Source of the DNA: Tetmemena sp. SeJ-2015 | Taxonomy: Eukaryota; Ciliophora; Spirotrichea; Sporadotrichida; Oxytrichidae | NCBI GenBank assembly: GCA_027382625.1 | Contig: JAJKFJ010022785.1 | Coordinates: forward strand, 1 to 64,000 | Reading direction: 5' to 3' | DNA length: 64,000 nucleotides | In this document: positions 1 through 11,996 of the stretch, piece by piece | Numbering within the stretch: the stretch's first letter is position 1 | How the letters are laid out: the number at the start of each line of letters is the position of its first letter | The notes under the pieces: model-generated | What the model saw: the letters and a program-made list of their open reading frames with translations, nothing else | Told to the model about the DNA's origin: nothing | The model's database searches: none | Translations under genes and position numbers: made by a program

Positions 1-478
1 TCGAGTAAGTGCTTGGCATTGGTGATGAGCGCCTCGATCTCACTGGGGACTTCCGCGGCCTCTGCAGTTGGACCTCCTCGATTCATATACGAAGTCGTTG
101 CGGCGCCACTTCTAGACATCTCCGACAGTGCGGGCCCTTGATGCCGGTGATTTTGGCCACTTGGGTGTAGCTGAGTTGGATGCTATGGTCATGGCAGAGG
201 GTCCCGTAGCGCAGCATGATGGCAAGCAACTGCTGGTCGGTGGTGTGCGTGGCCCTGATTCGCAGCTTCGGTGGACTCTACATCTTTTGCTGTGTGATAG
301 GACTCGGACTGCCCATGCTAATCAGATAGGGTATGAGGTCTTGGTCCGGTATGTGACGTGCAGGTCCCGCGATGTAGTTGAAGTGATCGCGATCTTCGAG
401 GAACACGGCCAGCTTCCGCTTGCGTTTTCGGCTGTCATCAGTGACTTCCATTAGTACGAGTGATGTGCGCCTCACGAT
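1..478 (-). mobile_element. GC-rich transposase-like N-terminal fragment, broken frame
   Basis: The first 478 bases are far more GC-rich than the AT-rich DNA to the right, and composition changes abruptly at about 478. On the minus strand an ORF from the ATG near 451 reads through a TAG at 278 (Gln in this code). It gives about 100 residues: a basic start (RKRKRK), then a segment reading SYTQVAKITGIK that looks like a helix-turn-helix of Tc1/mariner-type transposases. Near 120-140 the frame breaks. One frame continues ARTVGDV (typical end of such an HTH) and another PSEIEALITNAKHLL up to the window edge. Seen: composition jump, ORF, HTH-like wording, frame change. Inferred: N-terminal part of a transposase of a foreign or transposon insertion. 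A chimeric assembly join is an alternative. Confidence 0.35.
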
Positions 479-557
479 TAATTTATTAGCGGAAATGATT
501 TACCCTTCAATGCGTCGATAAATCAACTATTAGTAAAAGACAAATATTTATTGTATT

Positions 558-3500
558 TCATAACAGAATTAGGCTAAAGTTTACAATTCGTTTGCTGAAA
601 TGCTTCTTTAATTTGGATAAGGAATCTTCATTCAACTACAGATCACCTTTTCTTTATAAGGTTTTTAATGATTTTAATTTGTCATAATCTTTATTAAAAA
701 AGTGAAAAATATAATTTAATGATTAAAGCATTTATTCGAATTGTTCTTTGTAGCTCAACATCTAGAGATGAGACTCGTATTCATTCTCCTATTTATCAAA
801 CTTCCTCTTTTGTTGGCAAAGACATATAAGAAGATAAATTTTGGGAGCTTTCTTCCTCAGCCTAGTTTTGACCTCTATTATAATGAAATAGCACCAGTTA
901 ATGAAGAATATGCAATTCCCAATTATCACAAAAGCATAAAGTAGGGAGAGAGTTTCATCAGTCAAGTAGACTGAACTATCTTGATATTGAGCATTCTCTG
1001 ACATCCACACCGCTGGTTTATTTATTATGAAGAATATCGCAATGTAAAATGTTCCCAAAGATGTCATAAGAGAAAGACTCTCTAATTGCATCAGAGAATC
1101 ACTTATAAAGGGTTAGAAATGTTGATGCACTGTCACAAACAGAAATATTATCAAGATCACTACTAATTATTTATAAATGGATAATTTACGAGAGTTTAAA
1201 CAATGACGCCTTCATTTCTTAAAAATACAGACATAGAGATTATCAGAATTTTTCGGTAAACAATAACTATATCCCAGTAATAAGTATATTTATATAATTA
1301 AAACCAAATTAAGGAGTAAACGTATTTTTTAAAAAATAGGGAGATCCCCTCCTTTGAGCTATGACCAAACTTACCATCCATAAAATCACTGAATTAACAA
1401 TGATGACTTTCTCATTTTTACGAAAAAATCTAATTTTCAAGTAAATTTTTGAGATTCACAATTCATATTGGACAAAGAAAAGTCCAACTTAAATCCCATA
1501 TGTTGTTGGTTCATCGGCAAAGGCTGAAAAATGGCAAAAAGCATTCTTGGTCGAAAATCGAACCTTAATAGAGCAAAATGATTCCTTTAGAAAAAAAATA
1601 TGAAATTTACAAATATTCTAGTACTTCTAAGAAACTCCAAATCGGTATTTTAAAGTATGTGCTTGAATCACTCCTCGTATTCTTAGATGATTTTAAAAAC
1701 GATAATTACTCCTTTTTTAAAGAAGAGAGAAAAAATCGTTTATTTAGCGCCAGGAAATTCAATTTGAGCTAGATTTTATTCACACACGGCTTTGCAACTC
1801 ATCATTAACAAGCACCCTTAAAAAATACTCTTTTTAATGACCTAGATTGTTAAACTAAAATGCTTTTCAGTAGTTGCTGCGGCCCTCACGTTGGTAAAAT
1901 ATGGTCAGTAATGATCAGGGAATTGCGAGGTCCGATTAAATAAATTTATAATTTAATAATCTCCCAGTAGTAAAACCTCTACTTATAGCCTTTGTAGAGA
2001 AAACCATACTTTCTTTTTAAAGATAAAGAATCCAAAATTTTCCTGTTTCTAATCAATATATTCATAATTCAAATGATTTCAAATTACTAAAATACTTAAA
2101 ATTTATTTAATTTTTGAAAATCAAAATATTTAGTTAATTTTCTGTAGTAAACTAATTGATCTTCATAAAAGTCATTGGAGATATCTTTTAATAAAATTTC
2201 TCATTTTGTACTCTATCGATTGATAATACAAGTGTATTTTTAAAAAGAGCGACGAAAGGAATGCCAAGCCCCCATAATAAAATGCTTGGAATAGCGAATG
2301 CCTACTGTAATATTTGTGATTTCCACTCCAAAGCACACAATCTCCAAGTCCTTAAATAATCTACTCTCTCCTTCGATGGTTTAACATCTGAAATTGTATA
2401 GCATGTACTAAACGATTGATGGGTGAGCTAAATTTAAACTGATTCGCTAATATATTTTAAAACATTAATCCTAATTTAGGAAGAGAGAAACTATTAGCCC
2501 TGATGTAAACTTACTAAAATTTCAAAACTATTTCCTCTTCTGACTTTTATTGTAGAATATTTATTTGGTAAACAAATTTTATTGAATCATAACAAAATTA
2601 AATGCATTTCAAAATTCAACAAGTCAAATCCATTTAAACAGAATAAACAATTATATAAATTAAAAAACATAAAATAAAATTATAATATTTATCTAAAATT
2701 CATGGATATAAAATTGATAAAAGAAGAATTCGCAAGATAATGATAATGCTGGGATATCTTATCAAAGTTTATTAAGAATATACAGTGTTATTTTTATAAG
2801 AAACTGCAAATTGAAATTGCTAATTGCTGTATCAAATCATTAATTTTTCTCAATCCAATTGCTGCAAATTCTCTCTTGTTATTTTAAATAATAAATACGA
2901 CATAATTGATTCCCTATTATATTAACTTGTAAAATATTGTCGCTAAATAACAGAATGGGGCCATAATTATGGGTATTAAAGCTATCATCACAAGTTTTGT
3001 AAAATATATCCTTGTCTGATTATTAAAATTAACTTTCCAAAATTATTGGTGAAGTCACTTTGCTTTTAAGAGATGAAACAGTCATAAAATAATAATCAAA
3101 ACTAAAGAGCTAAGTGTAAACAGTGGATATTTGCTCAGTTCCAAACAGAAAACCTTTAATCTCCTCGCTCCACGAAATCTCAAATACAGATATGATCAAG
3201 TTTATAATAATTTTGGACTTTTAAAATTAAAATCATGAGCAGCTGAAAATGGTTAAATAAGATCTTAGTGTAGACACTAAACTTAAGATTTATGTCGATA
3301 TATATTAGAAATAATAAATTATTGTCGTTAAAATCAATGAGTTTTATTAGTTTAGTAAAATTGAATTAGTCTGCTGCTCCTGCAAGAATTAATTTTTAAG
3401 AGTTGAGTAAGTCATAAATACTAGAATTGCAATTCTCTTATTTTATGATGCAAATTTATAATTAAGGCAAGTGCTAGTAAGTTAATTTATCAGTTGATAA

Positions 3501-6500
3501 GACATTTTTATTGAGTTTAATATTATTGCGCGTATAGAGCTTAACCGTAACGTCATGAGTTAACCTGCAATTACGTCATGGAAGGTGCTATAAGTTTCAT
3601 CCTATTTAGTACTCAAACTCTGGCTATTCATTGACACAATTCTGATGGTGTTAAATGTGCAAGTCCTCCCCGACTACGTTCCGACTATGAAGCAGTGGAG
3701 TTAATAATCCATCAACGTCGCGATCCGCCGTACCCTTATACGCATTGCTCTTGAGAGGTGAAAGATGGCATCCTTCTTATAGATTAGGTGTCAACCGGCG
3801 GTCATGCTTCTTCCCTCACACTAAATCTGTCTTGAGAATCTTAACCACTACTTGCTAATGGTAGAAGCCTGCATTCCTTTCATAATTTTAAGTAGTTTGT
3901 GTGCTTTTATCATTTAAAAGAAAGTAGGAATCTTCACTGACTTGCGGTTCCTACTTGAGTTGCGGTATTTGAGGTCAATAATTCACTAAACTTTCAAATT
4001 TAATATATTTAGGCAAGTGCTACAAATATTAGTCTGACAATATTGGCTGTTAGCGAAGGACACTTAGCACATTTAAATGATGAGATTCTTGAGTAAAAAT
4101 ATAAAGTACCCATCCTTGCAGTCGTTGCATAGTATTCCTTGATATTCGTAAGAGCATTAATCATCGGAGATTTATTCCTCTTCTGAATTTATTCCGATAC
4201 AAGCTTCGGCTAAAAAGCATTCATTGACTATTAAATATGGAAAAATATAGATAAATTATAAGTTGAAATTGGTAAATGTTGCTGGAAGTATTTGAAGATC
4301 TCCAGAATCCAGGCCTTGGCCAAATTTAGGAACCACCTGGACAGATAGCTTTCCCTATTGGACAAGATATGCAACTTAAATTAAAATACTTCCAGGAGAA
4401 GTTTCACAAATTAAATTATTGATTAAAAAGTAGAAGTTTACTGCTCTATTAAATAGGTATTTTCTGGGCAATCGATGCATTTGCCTGCCACTGTAAGCTA
4501 TTCAATTATAAATAATCACCTACTAAACAAGGTCTGAGGTTTATAACTATGTGAAGATTAAGATTGTCTAAGTCGTTGGAGTCTTTGAAATTCTCGTTTG
4601 GAACGCTATTCTCATCTAAAGCCTCTGATTTTATTGATATGCTATAGTTAAGGCCAGGAGTTGCAGTAAATTGCACTCCATGGATATTGAATACGCCATT
4701 GAAGGCTGTGAATTAATTTAATCCTTCTAATATTGGAGAGTATACCGATGAGGGTGAAGTTTTAAAATTAAATTTGATAATCACTTTCAACATAAATAAG
4801 AACAGAAGTCTAGTTAGATAAGGTCGCTATTTATCCATATTTATCAATGAGAGCAAAATAAATAGTAGGAAGGGTATCTCCGCTTCTATGATTATTAATG
4901 TACAGTTAGTTCAAGCCTACTGATAGATTTACTTAGTCTCTAAATTTCTTTATTCTTGCTTAATTCATTATCTACTTTAAGTACTCTTTATTTTTAAGAA
5001 AACAAAAGCCGGGTTGGTTTTAGTTAAATTTAAGCTTAGAATATTTGCTCTTCGATTATTGCAGATTAATTTTCATTATAAGGATTCGACATAAATTAAA
5101 ATTAAACGTCTTTATATTTAAATAGAAATTTCACTCATATTTTGCAAAAATATGCTAAAATTGGCGCAAAAAAAATGATTTACCAGAAGATAAAATAAAT
5201 TTAGAGAGAGAATAATAGATTTTCTCTTTCTCTAACTCTCTTAGGATTATCTGATCTTGAAATAGTAAATTAGGTATTTTTATTATAATTTATATTGGAA
5301 AGTGATAAATTTTCAACCATTTTAAGGATAAATTATAAAATATAATTTAAAGGATTATCAGTCGTCACCTTTTTTATTATTTTAATTGATGATCTAATAA
5401 CTATTTTATTGGGCTATATTTGCAGTTGCTAAGGTAGAGTGGCTTGATCTGGTCCATATAATGCTGCTGAATTATTCGAGAAAGATATATTACCACCTCT
5501 GAAAAAGAAAGGATCGACTCCTTAATGGTAAATTGCTCCTCCATAGCTGATAGCGTAGTTGTTTGTGAAAGTGCATTCTCCTTGAAATATGAAGTACATA
5601 ATAATTCAAAAATAAAAATAGTAAAAATACTTCATTAAATTGGCTTATTCTTACAAATTTAATGCTTTTTAAAGTATGAACCATTTAAAATGTTAAATAG
5701 CAGTTACTCTAATTTTTTATAATACAGCTAAAAATAAATGTTACTTAAAAGTATTTATTAGATTATTTAAATTTGGTTACAATTTATTCAATTGGAGTTC
5801 GCAATGCTATTTAATTTGTTTCTGCACTTTAATGATGTCACAATTTTATAGACTTTTATTATAATGAGTTTATAGAAGTACTCATATCAGAGATATTAAC
5901 AATTATATGGAGAGAAGAAATTTATGCTTGATATCTCTCATATGTAAAGCACTATGAACAATTTGTAAGACAAAAACAAAATTATTTGCAAATTTTGTAT
6001 TAAGGTAAACTGAATCATATTGTAATTTATCTAATCAGCTATTATAAATTATCATCTTAAAATCATTTTTTAAGCTTTTTCAAATCTTATTTAATAGTAT
6101 TCATTTTGTATATTATAAATTATTTAAGTAACAAATGAAAACTAATGTTTGGCATTTGTAATAAATTGCGCCTCCATAGCCATTTTGATCTGTATAGCCA
6201 TCGCCCTTCATTACACTTAAAGTCATCCTTTAATAATCAGCATAATTTGAGTCAAAATAATTGCCACTCAACTATAAAATCATGAGATTCAATAAAATAA
6301 TTTAATTAGTCTATACTCAAATTCATCCCTTGAAAAATTAAAATGAGGACTGTCAAGATATAATGCGCCTCCAGAGATTGCACTACAATTTATGAACTTT
6401 GAATCCCAGATATTGTAGCGGGTATACGTAATGTCGACAAATGTATCAAGGTAAAATTAAAAAGATATATTTTCTTCTTCTTTTCAATATAGACAGCTCC

Positions 6501-9500
6501 ACCCAGAAAGGCTCTCATATCTCTGAACGTAGAATTCTAAATGAGAATGTCATTACAATCGGTGCTATATATGTTTTTAATTTTATTGCAGTATAGAGCA
6601 GCTCCAGATTGAATTTAGAGATATCCAACATCATAAAACTCTGAATTCAGAATTTTGATTTTGATAAGTTGAGCGAAAATTTAGTTAAACCCCTTAGGGC
6701 TTGAGAAGCTGCAATTTTAGATGACTAAATTGCATGCATATGTACCTTCTGCGAAGATAGAGTTTCCATAATCTTCACTATAGTTTTCAGAAAAGATTGA
6801 GTCATTAATTTGCACAAGTTAAAAGTACTAGGCATTAATAGCTCCTCCCTATTTAGCCACGTTTTGATAAAAGATGCTTCAATTTAATAAAAAATTAAAG
6901 TGCAGTTCTAGATTATGAGGGTACTTTCACCAAAGATGTGAATTGAACCTCCCCCACCCACCTGGTAGCTTGTACCATTATCATTCAGTAATAACCATTT
7001 AAATAAAAGGAAACATATATTTTCATTATTCCGAAGAACCAGCGTCTTTATATATAAATTTATGATTTACGATGCTCAATTTAATAATTAAAGCTTATTT
7101 TATTTAAGAAATAGAGAATTAAGTATTGAAGATTTATATATTAGAGCCCTAAATAATTTGAATGAAGTCCCCTTTATTTTGGCGCTCAGCTTCAGATAGT
7201 AGTATGAGAAGTCCCTCGTAGTTTAAAATATAAGTTTTGAAGAATTACAATCCAAGTAATTTAAATATATTTTAGCAATCCGTGATGGTTGCATTTGAGA
7301 AATCAAAAAGGAAGTTGCTAGTATCTTCTTTTGCTTAGTTGTCTGCAAAAATACAGTCTTTAATAACAGCTTGCGAGTATATTAAACTCAGACCACTCCG
7401 AACTGATGTGTTTTAAATGTTAATACTATTTTAAGTTATTCTGGAAGATGCAAGATGTAATGCTGATATTTATAAAAATAATTTTGGGTAGAGGAAGAAC
7501 CAAGAACATCCATTATAGATGATTCAAGAAGCGAATAGTTATTCAAGAAACTGCTATTGGAAATTTTAAGATCTTTATTTTTAAAATCGTGACCCAGGAT
7601 TCTGATCCAAGGCTTATAACTCCTCCTTTTACAAATAATCAAAGATAATTAAAAGATAGGTGTAAGGTAAGGTATTCTTAAAAGTAAAATACTTTTTTTT
7701 ATAATTAAAGAAATAGCATAATAGAAAATTTAGGTTATAATCTTTCTATATATAAAAAATACTCTAAGATAAATGAATCGAATTGCCTATTATTAATTGC
7801 TTTAACTTTTTTTTTTAAAAAAAATTAGAATAACATTCTATTCTTTATCTGAAGATTTCTTAATTTTTCGAAGTAGAGGCTTAAAATATCGTTCAAATTT
7901 TTAAGGACAGTCTTTTTTTATCATTTTAAATCTTTTGATTCCCTATATAAATATCCAAAAGAAATATGTAATTCCCACAATTATAAATTTGTTTACATAA
8001 TTGAGATTGCTTGATTATACTTACTATTTTTATCTTTTAACAATTTTTAAATAATATGAGATAGGTAAATCATTCTTTCAACCCTATTAGTTGTAAATAT
8101 CTTAACATCTTTTTAAATAAGGCTCCAAATTTACCATAACAATCTTAATTTTATTCATAAATTATAGATTTAAATATCTTTTATTTTCTACCCTATTTAA
8201 AATATACAATGGCAAAGTTGTCTTGAAAAATACAAAATGATATCGTAGCGGATGAAAACTCAGATAGAACCAATTAAAATTAAAATTAAATTTGTACACT
8301 CTAAATAATTATAAATACTATGAATGCGCCTCCTTTCTGAGCTTTATTAGAAATGAAAGATGAATTTTGAAGAATAATATTTGAGGAAATTGCTCTTATC
8401 ACTCCTCCGTAAACTCCTTGGTTATTCTAGAAAGTGGAGTTGACTACTGTAAGAGTAGAATCTTTTAGAACAATAGTAGACCCCCTATCTATAGATGAGC
8501 AGTTAGCAATACTTACTCCATTCATCTCAATCTAATGTGCTCTCTCAAAATAAAACTGGGAGTCTAAACTCAGATCGTTAATTGGATTTTATATAATCTG
8601 ATCCAAAGAGCAACTGAAATTTATCACAAATAACTTATGAAATAAAACCATTGTGTTTTAAATTGCTGTGTTGAAGAAGGATTTAAGACTGATTGTAACT
8701 CGGGCTAGTGTAAATGAAAGATCCAACGTAAGTAGAAAAATTACTGAAAGAAGAATATGAAAGAATGAGAGAGTTGAAGTCCTTCAGATAAAATACACCT
8801 CCAGATAATTATGATTCAGTTTAAGAGCAAGTTAATGAGGTGATATAATTAAAGATAATTATACTTAAGTAGCTTTTAAATTATCAGATACATTTCTAAT
8901 GAAAAATATAATGATATTTAGTACCAATTAAGGATTTTCAGAATAGAAAACTCCTCCATTTTAAGCTTTAGCTTTAATAATTTAACTCCCTTGTCCATAA
9001 ATTTCAAATATCTATTCTACTTGCTGATTTTAAGAACTCTCTTTGAAATAGGCAACACCTCCGAATTAAGAAGCAGTTGAATTAAGAATAGTTAGGTTCC
9101 TAAGTTTTAAAATAAATATGTTGACCTTGAGATCCCTCACTGAAATAAAAAACTCCCCCGATCGCAGCACTATTATTTTCAAAACGGCTCTCGTATTAGA
9201 AAATAGAAATATTTTTAATGTTGAAAATACAATTTGAGTTGTTCTTCAATAAATAATGAAATGTAAATTATATTTTTATGAAATATGATAATTATGGTTT
9301 ACATAGAGATGCTTGTATTTGATAGAAACATTTTAAAGCCATTAAATACTACATTGAAACAATTAGTTGCTTGATTGCAATTTATATTTCGAGTTAGCAT
9401 AAAATGTATTTTATAATTAAAAGAAGATGTAAACAAATAATAACTGGCTCTTAAGAGAATATGGAACTATTGATTCTAAAATTTTGTGCTTAGGATTTAT

Positions 9501-11534
9501 TCAAATAGAACTTCCAGATTTTATTTTAAAAAAGATTGATTCTAAATTTTTCTGCTAGATAAATATTTGGATAAATATTTTTAAAAATAACTTTTATTAT
9601 TTTATGTATTGCGTTTTATTGCTCCTCCTTGAGTTGCATTATTGTTATTAAATATGGATTCTTAATCTATTAAATTAGTAGAATCTAAATAGAGAACAGA
9701 TCCACTCGCTCTCTGATTATTTGAAGTGCAGAAATTGCTAAATTTATTTCTTTTCAAACTTATTGACTTTATTTGCTTGCCAAAAATCAAACTAGGCTGA
9801 CTGCATTTCTATCTCCTGAAAATGCTGCTGAAATTAATTTTAGAACGCAAACTAAATTAATTTAATTTTCTGAAGGATTTAAATGAAAACGAATACGCAG
9901 ACCTTAATATTTATTTAAACTGATTATATGCTATAATTCTAAATAGGCTTATAAATTACCAGAAAAAATATATTTTTGCTGCCGTATCTTACTAAAATGT
10001 ATTTTCTATGAGAGTCAGGTTTAGACTTTGGGAGTTTATATCTAATAGCAGTCCGTTTCCTGCAACTGAAACCATGTTTAGGAAATAATAAAATAATAAA
10101 TTACTACCACTGATTATGATTTAAAAATTTAACCTAAAATTTCTTAGTCTAACTAAACTGCTGTTACTGAATATGCTATCAATCTGCTACCAAGGTTTAT
10201 GAAGTTTAATCAGTATTTTTAACAAACAAATGAATAATTTTTAGCGGAGCTTTTGAAAATTTGATAAATTTAACTAATCAAATACTTTATAAGACAAATT
10301 TAAAAATATTAAATCTTGATTTTGAACTATAGATAATTCATAAAATTATGAATAAATATTTCTACCTTATGATAATTTATAATTTAAAGTTGGATCTTTC
10401 TATTTGTATGGAAAAATTAATTGCTTTGGATATTTTTAAGATTGGTTGCGAGCAAAAGTAGATGTCTGAAAAATTACTATCTTGAATTAGTAACTCAAAA
10501 AACTAGACACTATCAGGGATGCTTATTAATTGAGACTAAGTGCACAGACTACTCAAGTTAGAAAAGTGAGAGCCGCTTATTTAAATTCTTAGATTTGTTG
10601 TTATATTTTAAGTCATACTAATTAATCCCGGAGTACTGTCTTTATTAATTTGTTAACTTAAAAATAAAGTTAGTCAGTGAGGGGAATTTATGATGAGCAA
10701 CCAAATAAAATTTAACCATCTGTAATGTTTGTTAGTATCATGTTCTCAATAATGATTCTTAGTAAAATAATTTTATTGCAAAATATCTATCAATAAAAAC
10801 ATATGAATGGAAAATAGCTTATGCTGAATATAATTAAAATGAGTTATTTGTATAGTTATATATAATGATTTGCAGATATTAGTCCTAAGAATCGACATTT
10901 ATGACACCTTTCTTATTTTTAAAGCTATCCAAATTCTCGTATATTTAATTTACAAAACTGATAGTTTAGTATCAGTAAAATTTAATAAATTATTTGTTCT
11001 TTGTAAATTATTTTTATTTAGATATACTAATCAGCAGCGATAGTAATTCTCTGACTTTTTTAATTAATTTTTGGTAACCTCCTCTTTTTATTTCTCTTCT
11101 TGATGAGTGCCTATTTAATTCCAGAGTTGACAGCACAAAGTATATTTTAGAACTTAACTATTTGAAATAGCAACCTACAAAATAAGAATATTATACTTCG
11201 GTTAAGTAAATAAAGTTGACTTCATAAAGCGAAATAAATATATGGTTACCTATATTTGCAGTAATGCATATTTTTCACAAAGCTCTTAGTCTATTTCGAA
11301 ATTTTAGCAATCTATATGGAGTCAGCTAGAATAAAAAATAAGGATTTGAGAGCGAATTCAATTTATGATTTAGAGATTAAAAATTTCTCAACGAGTATAG
11401 AAAACTCTTTGAGTGTACTTACCTTGAGCGTTAATTATTTGTTCTTGTTAGTTTTGAAAATCCTTAAATTTGTAAATTTAGGACTGACGGCAAATTATGC
11501 TATTTAGTAGCAGAAATGTAATTAAAAAAATCAT
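558..11534 (-). CDS. Giant beta-helix/cysteine-rich multi-pass membrane protein, tandem copy A (3' truncated)
   Basis: Intron-rich gene; table 6 code needed throughout. The start is the ATG at 11532-11534, opening a signal peptide (MIFLITFLLLNSIICRQ) that aligns with the other three copies. The beta-helix region follows; near 5,430-5,580 it reads CTFTNNYAISYGGAIY and later SFSNNSAALYGPDQATL, the N-N-x-A/GGA pattern of Pmp-like repeats. The cysteine block lies near 4,270-4,375 (CISCP ... CPGGSQIWPRPGFWRSS). Next come KCAKCPS and the first membrane helix (NIVRLIFVALA, about 4,010-4,090), then several helices ending with AFVIIGNCIFFINWCYFIIIEVKTRLRKKAP (about 800-940). The last recognisable exon ends at a conserved donor GTAAAC near 580; the tail exons of copies B-D are missing and a TGA closes the frame at 558-560. 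A 682-bp insertion interrupts an exon at 1280. Function unknown; surface or adhesion role inferred from architecture only. Exon borders were not fully resolved. Confidence 0.72.
1280..1961. mobile_element. Exon-interrupting insertion with 8-bp flanking repeats (IES-like)
   Basis: 682 bp present only in copy A, flanked by the direct repeat TCCCAGTA at 1272-1279 and 1962-1969. Read on the minus strand the repeat is TACTGGGA. Removing the insert plus one repeat joins the exon as G-Y-K-Q-R-F-Y-Y-W-D-I-V-I-V-Y, matching GYKQKFFYWDIVIVY in copy B. It holds a plus-strand 64-codon ORF (1578-1772) with no recognisable domain. No clear terminal inverted repeats. It does not begin with GT or end with AG on the coding strand at the repeat. 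Either an internally eliminated sequence with an 8-bp pointer, or a transposon with an 8-bp target duplication. Confidence 0.7.
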
Positions 11535-11996
11535 TAAATTAGATATGATTATAGAAAATGAATTCAATGAATCATTCAAAATAAACCTTGATTCATAATT
11601 CTTAAAGTATAAAAATTAATCTGAATAATAGTTTTCATAATCAAGGTATATTTGTCTTTTTAAAACAGTTGCTTTTGAAGAAGTAAATATTAAAAGTTAA
11701 TATCAATATCATTAAAAATTTATAATGATAGAAATTAATTCATGCTCTGCTATTATAAACTCTCTAATTAAAAAATACATAAAGAAATAGGCAATTAATG
11801 AAAATTTATATTTTGAATTAAAAATGACAAAAATCATTGCTTTAATTTATAATAAATTAGAATTAATTGATAATTGTGACAATAAATTAGACCTGAAATC
11901 ACAATTTAAAAAATATATTAGATGTCCCAGAAGTGAGTAAATGCTTAAATTTACGAGAACTATAATAAAATATAAAAAGAATGAATTCTTTGTGAA
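11535..11996. other. Intergenic spacer A/B
   Basis: AT-rich spacer between the copy A start codon and the copy B stop codon. Apart from the 41-bp conserved element I see no gene or RNA in it. Confidence 0.5.
11666..11706 (-). promoter_or_regulatory. Conserved 41-bp upstream element of copy A
   Basis: Located about 130 bp upstream of the copy A start codon. It is nearly identical to 23485-23525 upstream of copy B (about 150 bp before its ATG), while the surrounding intergenic DNA has diverged. On the coding strand the core reads TTAACTTT(T/C)AATATTTACTTC. Conservation within otherwise diverged flanks suggests a promoter or 5' UTR element; the function is inferred. Confidence 0.45.

Noticed and set aside
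128..454. 108-residue plus-strand ORF
   Set aside because: Antisense to the better-supported minus-strand basic/HTH-like frame. No recognisable domain.
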